Source: Bin87 sp026710825
GTDB lineage: Bacteria; Chloroflexota; Dehalococcoidia; Lucifugimonadales; UBA3495
Reading direction: 5' to 3'
Length of the DNA stretch: 64,000 nucleotides
Assembly (NCBI GenBank): GCA_965232815.1
Contig: OZ247427.1
Span: 1,984,001-2,048,000, forward strand
This document shows, piece after piece, positions 16,975 to 25,252 of this stretch. Under the pieces are notes generated by a model, which made no database searches, was not told the origin of the DNA, and saw nothing but the letters and a program-made list of their open reading frames with translations. Position 1 is the first letter of the stretch. Every line of letters begins with the position of its first letter. The position numbers were made by a program, and so were the translations under genes.

Positions 16975-17973
16975 ATGGCAGACGCTACCGGAATTCTAGT
17001 ATTTGGCGAGGCGCCCGCGGGCGAACTCGCCGCCACCGCACAGGAACTGCTCGCCGCCGGCCGGACGCTGGCCGATACGCTCGGTCAGGAACTATCCATC
17101 GGGCTGATCGGTTCCGATCTCGCTAACGCGCCACAACAGGCCATAGCCCACGGCGCAGACAAGGTCTATTCAGTCACGAATCCAGCGCTGGCAGATTATC
17201 ACCCCGACCTGTTCCTGTTGGCGATGCAGACGCTGGCTGGCGAGGCGAACCCCAACATCATCCTGATCGCTCGCAATAACGAAGGACGCGAGTTGGCCCC
17301 CAGGCTGGCGTTCCGCCTCGGAGTGGGACTGGCCCAGGATTGCCTGGAGGTTTCCGCAGACGCCAGCACCGGCAAGTTGCTGGCCAACCGCCCGGTGTAC
17401 GGGGGAAGCGCCGTCGCCGTCGTGAGTTGCAACCAGACTCCGCAGATCGCCGCCATCCGGCCCAAGACCTACGAGCCCCTGGATGCCGACGCCGCCCGCA
17501 ATGGGCAGGTTGTTGCGTTCCCGGTGGAAATAGACGCCTCGATGGCAAAAACCCGTGTGGTGGATGTTGTCAAGGAAGAGGCCGAGGGCATCAAACTGGA
17601 AGACGCCCGGATCGTCGTGTCCGGTGGACGTGGCCTGGGCGGCCCGGAGCCTTTCGCTCAACTCGAAGAATTGGCAAATCTGCTCGGCGGTGCCGTTGGG
17701 GCGTCCCGCGCCGCGGTGGACTCTGGCTGGGTGCCCGCCAACTATCAGGTGGGCCTGACCGGCAAGACCATCACCCCCGACCTGTACATCACCGTGGCCA
17801 TATCTGGCGCTAGCCAGCACATGGCCGGCTGCAGCGGCTCCAAGGCTATCGTCGCAATCAACAAGGACGCGGATGCCAACATCTTCAAGGACGCCCGCTA
17901 CGGCGTCGTGGGCGACTGGGAGAAGGTTATTCCCGCGCTCATGGAAACAGTGCGGGAACTGACGCAGTCTTAG
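16975..17973 (+). CDS. etfA: Electron transfer flavoprotein alpha subunit
   Basis: A 332-residue EtfA. The N-terminal part (about residues 1-190) includes NIILIARNNEGRELAPRLAFRLGVGLAQDC, and the C-terminal FAD domain shows IVVSGGRGLGGPEPFAQLEELANLLGGAVGASRAAVDSGW, NYQVGLTGKTITPDLYI, ISGASQHMAGCSGSKAIVAINKDADANIFKDARYGVVGDW and a terminal helix. These are the canonical FAD-binding residues. It forms a heterodimer with the adjacent EtfB and is co-transcribed from the promoter at 16051-16078. The DUF1330 gene follows after 14 bases. Confidence 0.95.
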   Translation: MADATGILVFGEAPAGELAATAQELLAAGRTLADTLGQELSIGLIGSDLANAPQQAIAHGADKVYSVTNPALADYHPDLFLLAMQTLAGEANPNIILIARNNEGRELAPRLAFRLGVGLAQDCLEVSADASTGKLLANRPVYGGSAVAVVSCNQTPQIAAIRPKTYEPLDADAARNGQVVAFPVEIDASMAKTRVVDVVKEEAEGIKLEDARIVVSGGRGLGGPEPFAQLEELANLLGGAVGASRAAVDSGWVPANYQVGLTGKTITPDLYITVAISGASQHMAGCSGSKAIVAINKDADANIFKDARYGVVGDWEKVIPALMETVRELTQS

Positions 17974-17987
17974 ACCGGAGGAGCATC

Positions 17988-18275
17988 ATGGCCGCATACA
18001 TAATCGCCACCATCGAAGTCACCGACCCGGAGAAGTTCGAGGTCTATCGTGGGCAGGTTCCGGCTACCATCGAGAAGCACGGCGGTAGGTACCTGGCGCG
18101 CGGCGGCGAAGTGTCGGTGGTCGAAGGCGACCAACCCGAACGCCGCACCGTGGTGCTGGAATTTGACAGCCTGGAGAAGGCCAAGGGATGGTACTACTCT
18201 GACGATTACGAGGGACCCAAGGAACTGCGCATCGCTTCCACTATTTCCAACGTGATGATCGTTGATGGTGTCTAG
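17988..18275 (+). CDS. DUF1330 family protein
   Basis: A 95-residue ferredoxin-like-fold protein of the DUF1330 family (dimeric alpha-beta barrel). The pattern AAYIIATIEVTDPEKFEVYRGQVPATIEKHGGRYLARGG, VVLEFDSLEKAKGWYYSDDY is typical. Function is unknown. A strong ribosome binding site CGGAGGAG sits upstream of the ATG. It is the last gene of the etfBA run and is followed by a bidirectional hairpin terminator. Confidence 0.85.
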   Translation: MAAYIIATIEVTDPEKFEVYRGQVPATIEKHGGRYLARGGEVSVVEGDQPERRTVVLEFDSLEKAKGWYYSDDYEGPKELRIASTISNVMIVDGV

Positions 18276-18322
18276 CAGAGGGATCGCGATTATCGAGCGC
18301 CGTTCTCACTTGAGACGGAAAA

Positions 18323-18347
18323 GGGGCGGGTAATTGGTACCCGCCCC
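18323..18347. terminator. Bidirectional hairpin terminator between converging genes
   Basis: A perfect 10-bp stem, GGGGCGGGTA (18323-18332) and TACCCGCCCC (18338-18347), with a 5-base loop. Read on the minus strand it is followed by TTTTCC; on the plus strand only by an AT-rich stretch. It lies between the DUF1330 gene and the minus-strand gene ending at 18379. Confidence 0.7.
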
Positions 18348-18378
18348 ATAAATTTGTCGGGAATGCTGAGGGAAACGA

Positions 18379-18828
18379 CTAGCCCTCGAAATTCACACCC
18401 ACGCCGACGATCTCCACCTGCATGGCGCGAATGTCGGGAGCCCCTTGGTCGAATGTCACGCCGACCACCACGTTAATGCCCCGGTCAACCTCGGGCGCTC
18501 CGGGGATTTCGAAGTTGGCGTCTAGGTTGTCGCCCTTGATCGCCATTCCCAGGTGCTCGGCGATGATCTTCTCGCCGTCGTACACCAGCACCTCCGCCAC
18601 GTTGGCATGCGATCGGGCGCGGAACGATACGGCCACCGATTCAGCCTTGGTGCGGGTGCCGTTCTGAACGGTGGGCGTGGGGATCGCGAAGTGGAGCCAC
18701 GTGTTCTGGCCCTCGTTGCCTTCGATCCGGACGAAGGGGCCGCAGTGGCGCACGGCCGTGATGCGGTTGAGATACTCTCCGGTCATTGCGGAACCGTGCA
18801 CCCACGAGGTGAATTTCTGACCTGCCAT
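18379..18828 (-). CDS. Uncharacterised beta-rich protein (DUF6623-like)
   Basis: A 149-residue protein of alternating hydrophobic strands without signal peptide or membrane segment. The block FTSWVHGSAM near the start and NTWLHFAIPTPTVQNGTRTKAESV in the middle resemble the WVHG and W-H-IPTP pattern that I associate with DUF6623-type proteins; this assignment is from memory and is tentative. A beta-sandwich binding protein seems likely. A strong AGGAGG lies upstream of the ATG. It stands alone between ogt and the terminator at 18323. Confidence 0.5.
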   Translation of the reverse strand: MAGQKFTSWVHGSAMTGEYLNRITAVRHCGPFVRIEGNEGQNTWLHFAIPTPTVQNGTRTKAESVAVSFRARSHANVAEVLVYDGEKIIAEHLGMAIKGDNLDANFEIPGAPEVDRGINVVVGVTFDQGAPDIRAMQVEIVGVGVNFEG

Positions 18829-18959
18829 GGTGGAACCTCCTGCCGACGCTGCGGTTGGTTTGATACGTCTGTCTGCTCGGTGGGTAGTAGTTGGCTGATG
18901 TCAAGGATACCGGCAAGACCCCCCCGCCGCAACAACGCAGCCGGATCACCCTGGCGCGT

Positions 18960-19484
18960 TTATAGCAGGAGTCGTTGCTGGCGTTCCAACTCCAGAAGCC
19001 GTGCTTTCACTCCCACGCCTCCACCGCCGTATCCGTGCAGACTTCCGTTGCTGCCGACCACCCGGTGGCAGGGTATGACCAGCGGGACCGGATTTCTCGC
19101 CATGGCCTGTCCCGCCGCGCGGGAGGCTTTGGGGCTGCCGGCCGCTTCAGCGAGCCACTGGTAGGAGCGCGTCTCACCCGGTGGGATGGAACAACAGGCC
19201 TGCCGCGCAGCGCCAAAAAACGCAGATTGCCCCGACAGGTCCACTTTGATCCTTTGTGGCGCCGAGACATCCCCGCCGAAATAATCGTCCAAGGCCTCCA
19301 GAACATACGCGAATGCACTGGGGTTGTCCTCTGCAGCCAAAGCCTCGTCGCCCAACCCGGCCAGAGCATCCTGAGGCTCGGGTTGCAGACTCAACCGTCG
19401 TAACCCTCGATCGGATCCCAGCAGGCCGATCCAACCCACCGGCGATTCATGGAGGCATGTGTAGAGAGGCGCGGATGTGCTCAT
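18960..19484 (-). CDS. ogt: Methylated-DNA--protein-cysteine S-methyltransferase
   Basis: A 174-residue suicide repair protein that removes O6-methylguanine adducts. The C-terminal domain shows QACCSIPPGETRSYQWLAEAAGSPKASRAAGQAMARNP, then the active-site VIPCHRVVGSNGSLHGYGGG with the acceptor Cys in PCHR. The N-terminal domain (about 1-85) is present, so it is of Ogt length. The ATG at 19484 is chosen over an upstream TTG. It lies just downstream of the transglutaminase gene on the same strand. Confidence 0.92.
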   Translation of the reverse strand: MSTSAPLYTCLHESPVGWIGLLGSDRGLRRLSLQPEPQDALAGLGDEALAAEDNPSAFAYVLEALDDYFGGDVSAPQRIKVDLSGQSAFFGAARQACCSIPPGETRSYQWLAEAAGSPKASRAAGQAMARNPVPLVIPCHRVVGSNGSLHGYGGGGVGVKARLLELERQQRLLL

Positions 19485-19532
19485 CAAAAGCTCGTACGGT
19501 GTGGGATGCCGCGGAACACCCGCGCAGCGGAA

Positions 19533-22076
19533 TTAGGCGTCCTTGCGGCGCAGCCCATACCAAAGCAGGGGGAAACGTATGGCGTGCCACGCATCCGCAA
19601 CACTGTTGCCTTCGGGTGGTTCGTCAAACGCACGTCCGGAATAAGTGCGGAGCGTGTATGCGTCCACGATTCGGAACACCTCGAACTTGTGCTCGGGCAA
19701 GGCATCAGCGACCCTGGTGGCCCATTGGTGCGGGGTCTGGTGCTGTGCCGGGCCCAGCGTGGCAAACCTGCCCAAACGTCGGAGGCGCAGGTAAGTCACT
19801 GCCGCGTCTCTGGGAGTCTTTAGCAACAGGCGCCACGCCAGCCAACCGGAGAACGCTATCATTAGCAATACGCCACCCACTCCAATCGCCCACGGCATCG
19901 CGGCGCGAGCGGCGTTCAATAGCGCGGTCGTTGGGGTCTCCGGCGCCGGGAACTGGTCGGCATCCAGGGAGATGTCCGCCTCCTCGCAGTCCTCTTCGAT
20001 TTCGCAGGGTAGCTCCGCGGAGCCCTCGGATGCGGCGCGTAGAGCAGCCATCGCGGCTTGTTCCTCTGGCGGCACCACCAACGGTATCTCTTTGCCCGGG
20101 GTCGGTTCGAATGGGATCCATCCGTAGCCGGGGAAATAAACCTCCGACCAGCCATGGCTGTGCCGGTCTGATACCAGGTATAGATTGGACCCGTCCACCA
20201 GGTTGCCGGTGGTGTAACCGGTGGTCATGCGGGCGGGGATCCCGAGGCTGCGCATGAGAACGGTCATGGCCGATCCGAAATACTCGCTGTAGCCCTCCTT
20301 GCTCTCAAAAAGGAAGTGGTCAACGCCGTCAGACCCAAACGGAGGGGGATCAATGGCCAGGTTGTATGTGATATTGGTCTTCAGCCAGGTTTCCACCGCC
20401 TTGGCCTTGTCGTACGGATTATCCGCGCCGGTGGTGATATCGCGGGCCAACGCCTCAACCCTCGGTGGCATCTCGGCGGGCAATTGGGTGTAGCGTATCC
20501 AGGCCCAGGTTGGGTATTCCTCGTCAACAAGCCGAAGGTCCTCGGGATCGGCTGACGACACCGACGCTGTCAATTGGTACGGATCGCCGGAGTCAGCGTT
20601 GCCGCCGGATGCCCGCACTGCCAGTACGTCTGGTTGAGAGGGAACAATTTCGCCGATGGTAGCGGTCGCCAAGGTTCCGTCATCTTCCCGTTCAACCGAT
20701 TCCAACTGGAACGGATTTGGAATCGCGGATGCAACAGCCTCGTCGGAAGCGTATGGATCCAGGGCCACCGTCGAGCGCACCCCGTCCACGGCCTGTCTCA
20801 AAGGGGTGGGCAGTTCATCTATACCTTCACCCAATCGGGGATTGATCACGTAGCGGGGAGAGTCAAAGGTTTCGATTCGGATGTCCCTGTTGGCGCCAAC
20901 CGTTTGGCCGCCGGCAAACAGGCTGCGACTGTCGTATTTGGGGATGACCTCAAAGGTAACGTTAAACCGTTCCTGCTCGGGACTTGGCGCGCTGTAATCT
21001 GGCTGCCAGCCCGGCTCTTTGAGTACCGTGCCCTCCGACAGCCAGCCTTCATGAGTGTAGGTGGGGTAGGAACGGGCCTTCCAGTACAGGGGTACTGCGG
21101 AATTCACCTGCAGCACCGGGGTGTTCGTGGGATTGATGGTCCCCTGGAACGCCATCGTGTCGCCCCAGATTCGATACGGCAACGGCCGCCGCGCCGGTAG
21201 GCCTGCGAACAGGCGGTTGAAGTCCTCTTCCCAGTGGATTAAGGGCGACCGCGTGTAGTTGTACACCGAGTTCGCTGGCCCCCATTGACCTCCCACTGGG
21301 ATCAGAAACGCGATTAGTAGAGCCACCAATGCCACCAGGACGGTGTCACTGGCGGTCAGGATACCGAGATGACCGTCGTACACGTGTCGGTCGAGATCCC
21401 AGCGTTGTCTGGTGCGTACCGACTGGACCCAACCCACCAGCAGCAGACCCGTGAAGATGTAAATGCCCAGGTAAACGCTGGCGTTTTCGGGAAGGAAGGT
21501 TAGATTGGACAGCAGTCCCAGGGAGCCCAGCGCGAACACCCCCCAGAAATTCCGGTACCGGAAAAACACCCAACCCGCCAGAAACCCCGACAGCCAGGCG
21601 GAAATCATCAGGCCCACCGCGAAGGGGAGCGGATCTACGCTGATGCCCTCGTGGCGGGCGGCCAGCACCCAGTCCCATAGCCTGTTGAACAACTCCGCGT
21701 TCGAGGCTATTCGCAACTCCTCCGGCGCCGAGGCAGTCAGTTGCCAGATGATGACACCTGCGCCGATCAGCAACCCTCCGGGGATCAGCACCGCCGCCCA
21801 AAGCCGCACTCTGGTCAGGATCAGAGCGGTGAATACGGCCAGGAGTATCGTCGCCACCAGGGCCGGAGTCGGCGCCCAGTCGGCGACCTCCACGGACCAC
21901 ACCACGATCACCATGTTCAACGCCAACAGGCCGGCGGCGATCCACCCATCCGGCGGCCGGAAAATATACAGCAACCAGAGCACGCGTTGGGCCAACGCGC
22001 CTGCCACCCGGTTGAGGTGACCGTCGTCCGAGATTGGTCGAACGATCGGCGGTGCGGTTGTGGTCGCGGTCACCAT
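19533..22076 (-). CDS. TgpA-like membrane transglutaminase-domain protein with Ser in place of the catalytic Cys
   Basis: An 847-residue membrane protein of the DUF3488-transglutaminase type that usually pairs with MoxR and DUF58 proteins. About seven hydrophobic segments occupy residues 30-270; a large outside domain follows and one more membrane helix lies near 740-765 before a cytosolic tail. The transglutaminase core is recognisable as GYSEYFGSAMTVLMRSLGIP, MTTGYTTG, SHGWSEVYFPGYGWIPFEPTPG. In the family the first block reads GYCEYFASA; here codon AGC at 20286-20288 gives Ser597 instead of Cys, while the His is kept. It starts seven bases after the DUF58 gene. Activity as a protease or transglutaminase is therefore doubtful. 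Confidence 0.85.
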   Translation of the reverse strand: MVTATTTAPPIVRPISDDGHLNRVAGALAQRVLWLLYIFRPPDGWIAAGLLALNMVIVVWSVEVADWAPTPALVATILLAVFTALILTRVRLWAAVLIPGGLLIGAGVIIWQLTASAPEELRIASNAELFNRLWDWVLAARHEGISVDPLPFAVGLMISAWLSGFLAGWVFFRYRNFWGVFALGSLGLLSNLTFLPENASVYLGIYIFTGLLLVGWVQSVRTRQRWDLDRHVYDGHLGILTASDTVLVALVALLIAFLIPVGGQWGPANSVYNYTRSPLIHWEEDFNRLFAGLPARRPLPYRIWGDTMAFQGTINPTNTPVLQVNSAVPLYWKARSYPTYTHEGWLSEGTVLKEPGWQPDYSAPSPEQERFNVTFEVIPKYDSRSLFAGGQTVGANRDIRIETFDSPRYVINPRLGEGIDELPTPLRQAVDGVRSTVALDPYASDEAVASAIPNPFQLESVEREDDGTLATATIGEIVPSQPDVLAVRASGGNADSGDPYQLTASVSSADPEDLRLVDEEYPTWAWIRYTQLPAEMPPRVEALARDITTGADNPYDKAKAVETWLKTNITYNLAIDPPPFGSDGVDHFLFESKEGYSEYFGSAMTVLMRSLGIPARMTTGYTTGNLVDGSNLYLVSDRHSHGWSEVYFPGYGWIPFEPTPGKEIPLVVPPEEQAAMAALRAASEGSAELPCEIEEDCEEADISLDADQFPAPETPTTALLNAARAAMPWAIGVGGVLLMIAFSGWLAWRLLLKTPRDAAVTYLRLRRLGRFATLGPAQHQTPHQWATRVADALPEHKFEVFRIVDAYTLRTYSGRAFDEPPEGNSVADAWHAIRFPLLWYGLRRKDA

Positions 22077-22083
22077 GACGTAA

Positions 22084-23397
22084 TCACACTGCAGCCGGTT
22101 GCGCGCGTTCGTCAGCGTTGGGCATTCCGTTCGCGGAGGGCGAGGTTCTGGGAGTCAGGGGGTGGGAAAGAGCTTGGTTGATATCGTCGCCGCGACGCAC
22201 CAGGTACACCGGAATGTCATGCTGCGCCAGGTAATCGGCCGTGGTCTGTCCGGTGGCGCCGGTCAGCGGGGTGCCATCGCCGTCCGCAAAAGTGGAAGGG
22301 TCGACATAACAGACAGCCACGTTCACGCCCTGCCGACGCATACCCACCAGCACCGACACCCATTCTGGGCGGCGGGACGGCGTAATGACCATGAGAGTGT
22401 TGAAGCCGGACAGGTGTGGGCGGAGATCTTGCAGGAACCGTTCCATGGGCAATGACCCATCGGCACGGAGGCCGGCCAATGCTTCCATGAGCACGCCAAG
22501 TTGGGCGGGTCGTCGGTCGGGCCGCAACATCCACGACTCGGCGCCGTTGGCGGCCAGGCCTGCCGGCGTCGCGGATTCGTCCCAGTGTCGGACCAGGGAG
22601 GCCGCAATGGTCACGGAGAGCTCCTCGGTATTGTCTGGCGCCTCGCCTATGTGGGAGCGACGTTCCATGTCGAGCACGGCCCAGGCTTGCGCGGAAACGC
22701 CGATGTCGAACTCCTTGACCATCAGACGATTCATACGCGCGGTGTAGGGCCAGTGGATGCGCCTCAGGCTGTCGCCGTGAGCATAATCGCGCACCGTTGA
22801 CGATTCTGGCGTGATTGACGGCGTGCGGCGCGAAAACACGCTGTCACTGGGAAGGTTGGCGAAACGCTGGTGCAGGTCCGGAAGCGGTATGGTCTGCGGC
22901 AGGACCGTGAACGTCTGATAGTCGAGGTATGAACGGCTCAGGCGGAATAGTCCAAACGGGTCTCGAGCGGTTATCCTCAATCGGCCGGTGCGATATACGC
23001 CGCGACGGGAGAGATATGTCGCGATCCGGAAAGACCGCAGTTGGCCCTTGATGAGCGTGACCGTGCGACCCCCGGGTTGCGGCAGGTCGGTATCTTCAAT
23101 GATTTCCAGCCAGGACTTGGGCATGCGCGTGCGATTGACGAGCTGAATCTGGCCGTCCAGATGCTCGCCGATGTGCCCACGGGTACCCACTCTGAAAAGC
23201 CGCACCTCCAGGCCCCGAAGATTCAGCCACGCCCAGCCGTAGCCGAGGGTCACCAGCGCGACCAGCGTGAAAAATAGACGGTAGAAAAATGGGAAGCCGG
23301 TACCCAGGGCGTAGAACAGAACGGCCAGCATCAGCAGGCCAAAGAGGATCTTTCGCCGGTGATCGCTGATGAACTTGCGTATCGTTTGACGCATCAT
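22084..23397 (-). CDS. DUF58 domain membrane protein
   Basis: A 437-residue protein with two hydrophobic segments at about residues 17-58 and a cytosolic DUF58 region: ARDPFGLFR, VLPQTIPLP, SSTVRDYAHGDSLRRIHWPYTAR followed by LMVKEFD. DUF58 includes a von Willebrand factor A-like fold and always travels with MoxR ATPases. It lies 34 bases downstream of moxR and seven upstream of the transglutaminase gene, giving the common three-gene cassette. The role in the cassette is probably assembly or maturation of an envelope complex; no substrate is visible. Confidence 0.88.
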   Translation of the reverse strand: MMRQTIRKFISDHRRKILFGLLMLAVLFYALGTGFPFFYRLFFTLVALVTLGYGWAWLNLRGLEVRLFRVGTRGHIGEHLDGQIQLVNRTRMPKSWLEIIEDTDLPQPGGRTVTLIKGQLRSFRIATYLSRRGVYRTGRLRITARDPFGLFRLSRSYLDYQTFTVLPQTIPLPDLHQRFANLPSDSVFSRRTPSITPESSTVRDYAHGDSLRRIHWPYTARMNRLMVKEFDIGVSAQAWAVLDMERRSHIGEAPDNTEELSVTIAASLVRHWDESATPAGLAANGAESWMLRPDRRPAQLGVLMEALAGLRADGSLPMERFLQDLRPHLSGFNTLMVITPSRRPEWVSVLVGMRRQGVNVAVCYVDPSTFADGDGTPLTGATGQTTADYLAQHDIPVYLVRRGDDINQALSHPLTPRTSPSANGMPNADERAQPAAV

Positions 23398-23431
23398 GCG
23401 GCCTGGATGGATGGCAAAAGCCGTCGGACGT

Positions 23432-24418
23432 CTATCCGGCTCCCGGAACCGCTACGGAATTGAGCACTTCTGCCACCAGGCGCTCGGGCCGAACCCCGCG
23501 CATGCGCGCCGCCGGCGTTAGCACCACGCGATGGGCCAACACTGGGATGGCCAACTCCTTGATATCGTCAGGGAGCACATAGTCGCGGCCCCGTACCAGG
23601 GCCAGTGCGCGCCCCGTGCGGAATAGCCCCAGCGAAGCGCGCGGTGACGCTCCTAGCGCAGCATCCTGGTGAGATCGGGTCGCGTCGGATAGAGACACCA
23701 GGTACTCGCGCACCAGGGTATCGACGTACACACTCTGGGCGGCCTGCTGAAGGGTGATCACCTCCTCCGGCGTTGCCACCGCTTCCAGATCCTGGATCGG
23801 ATGCGAAAACTCCTGCTGAGCGATGATGGACATTTCCTCTGCGAACAGTGGGTATCCCACGTTGATTCGCATCAGGAACCGGTCCAATTGGGCCTCGGGC
23901 AGCGGAAAAGTACCTTCGTACTCGATGGAATTCTGGGTGGCGATGACCAGGAACGGCGCTGGCAGTTGGTGCGTCACACCGTCAACGGTAACCTGACGCT
24001 CCTCCATTGCTTCCAGCAGAGCGGACTGGGTCTTGGGCGTGGCGCGATTGATCTCGTCGGCCAGAACCAACTGGGCTGATATCGGACCCGACCTGAAATT
24101 GAAATCGCCCGTACGCTGGTTGTACATGGACACGCCCGTAACGTCGCTGGGCAGCAGGTCCGGCGTGAACTGGATGCGGGAGAATGTGCCTCCGATTGAC
24201 ACCGCCAGGGAGCGTGCCAGCATGGTTTTCCCCACGCCGGGTACGTCCTCGACCAGGATATGCCCGTCGGCGATCAACGCGGCAAGAGCTTGCTCAATGA
24301 CATCGTTCTTGCCGATGATGACGTTGGATACGTTGTCCGCGATTCGATGAGCGACCGCGGTCGCTTCGACAACGGTTTGGGAGACTCCCGATGTGGTGGT
24401 TTCAATGGTGTTTTGCAC
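23432..24418 (-). CDS. MoxR-type AAA+ ATPase
   Basis: A 328-residue AAA+ ATPase. Walker A is GVGKTMLARSL, Walker B LVLADEINRATPKTQSALLEAMEERQVTVDG, sensor 1 FLVIATQNSIEYEGTFPLPEAQLDRFLMR, and the C-terminal lid contains PRASLGLFRTGRALALVRGRDYVLPDDIKELA, all diagnostic for MoxR. Such ATPases act as chaperones for metal insertion or complex assembly. The start is a GTG at 24418. It is the first gene of the MoxR-DUF58-transglutaminase operon. Confidence 0.93.
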   Translation of the reverse strand: MQNTIETTTSGVSQTVVEATAVAHRIADNVSNVIIGKNDVIEQALAALIADGHILVEDVPGVGKTMLARSLAVSIGGTFSRIQFTPDLLPSDVTGVSMYNQRTGDFNFRSGPISAQLVLADEINRATPKTQSALLEAMEERQVTVDGVTHQLPAPFLVIATQNSIEYEGTFPLPEAQLDRFLMRINVGYPLFAEEMSIIAQQEFSHPIQDLEAVATPEEVITLQQAAQSVYVDTLVREYLVSLSDATRSHQDAALGASPRASLGLFRTGRALALVRGRDYVLPDDIKELAIPVLAHRVVLTPAARMRGVRPERLVAEVLNSVAVPGAG

Positions 24419-24523
24419 TGCCGTTTCCCGCCAGATCAGGTGATTATGTGCAGTTTAGCACAGGATTCGCGCCAGTAAACCCGTGCCGAGCAATCCGAGA
24501 AAGAATGCAGGGAACGTCAACGA

Positions 24524-25252
24524 TTAATGATTGCGTAGGCCGGGTAGCCCGAGTCTCCGCTCAGTTCCGTTGGCGATGCGGCGGATGTTGTCCCTGTGCT
24601 GCCAGATGATGAGCGCTCCGCCCACGAAGGCGTACAGCGTGTATAGCTGGTGATGGCCGATCATAAAGGTCAGCGCGAGACTTATCACAGCCACCGCCAA
24701 CGTGCCCGCAATACTGCCCAGCGACAGGATTCGGCTGGACAGCGTTACCACTAGGAACACCGCTCCGCCTGACGCCGCGATCCATGGAGCCATGATGGAC
24801 AGCCCGCCGAATCCCGGCATGATGCCCCGGCCCCCTCTGAACCGCAGGAATACTGGCCAGTTGTGCCCGCATAGCGCGATCAACGCCGCGGCAACCTCGG
24901 TCTCAACCGATCCGTTGGCGCCCCGGGCTAGCAGAACCACCAGTGCCCCCTTGCCCGCGTCGAGCAGGAACACCAACGTCGCCGCCTTGCCCCCGGCCGT
25001 CCGCAGTATGTTGGACATTCCGGTGCGCCCACTGCCAAAATCCCTGATGTCCTCGCCCATCGCCAGGTCAACCAGTATGTAACCCCACGACAGGGATCCT
25101 GCGATATACGCCAGGAGGCATACCGCCACTGCGCTGACGCCAGGTTGGAGTTCAGGGGCGAAAACAAGCAGCAGAACGCCTGCCGCGCACAGGAAGGGAG
25201 TTGTCGTGAGCATCGCCCACGTTGCTGGGCTTGCCCGGCGGACCAATGTCAT
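24524..25252 (-). CDS. plsY: Glycerol-3-phosphate acyltransferase PlsY
   Basis: A 242-residue membrane acyltransferase that moves acyl groups from acyl-phosphate to glycerol 3-phosphate in phospholipid synthesis. The three PlsY motifs are present: DFGSGRTGMSNILRTAGGKAA, GHNWPVFLRFRGGRGI and HRDNIRRIANGTERRLG. Six to seven hydrophobic stretches are visible. It is slightly longer than usual at the N-terminus (about 30 residues with an extra hydrophobic segment). Its start overlaps the der stop by four bases, so translation is coupled. Confidence 0.92.
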   Translation of the reverse strand: MTLVRRASPATWAMLTTTPFLCAAGVLLLVFAPELQPGVSAVAVCLLAYIAGSLSWGYILVDLAMGEDIRDFGSGRTGMSNILRTAGGKAATLVFLLDAGKGALVVLLARGANGSVETEVAAALIALCGHNWPVFLRFRGGRGIMPGFGGLSIMAPWIAASGGAVFLVVTLSSRILSLGSIAGTLAVAVISLALTFMIGHHQLYTLYAFVGGALIIWQHRDNIRRIANGTERRLGLPGLRNH

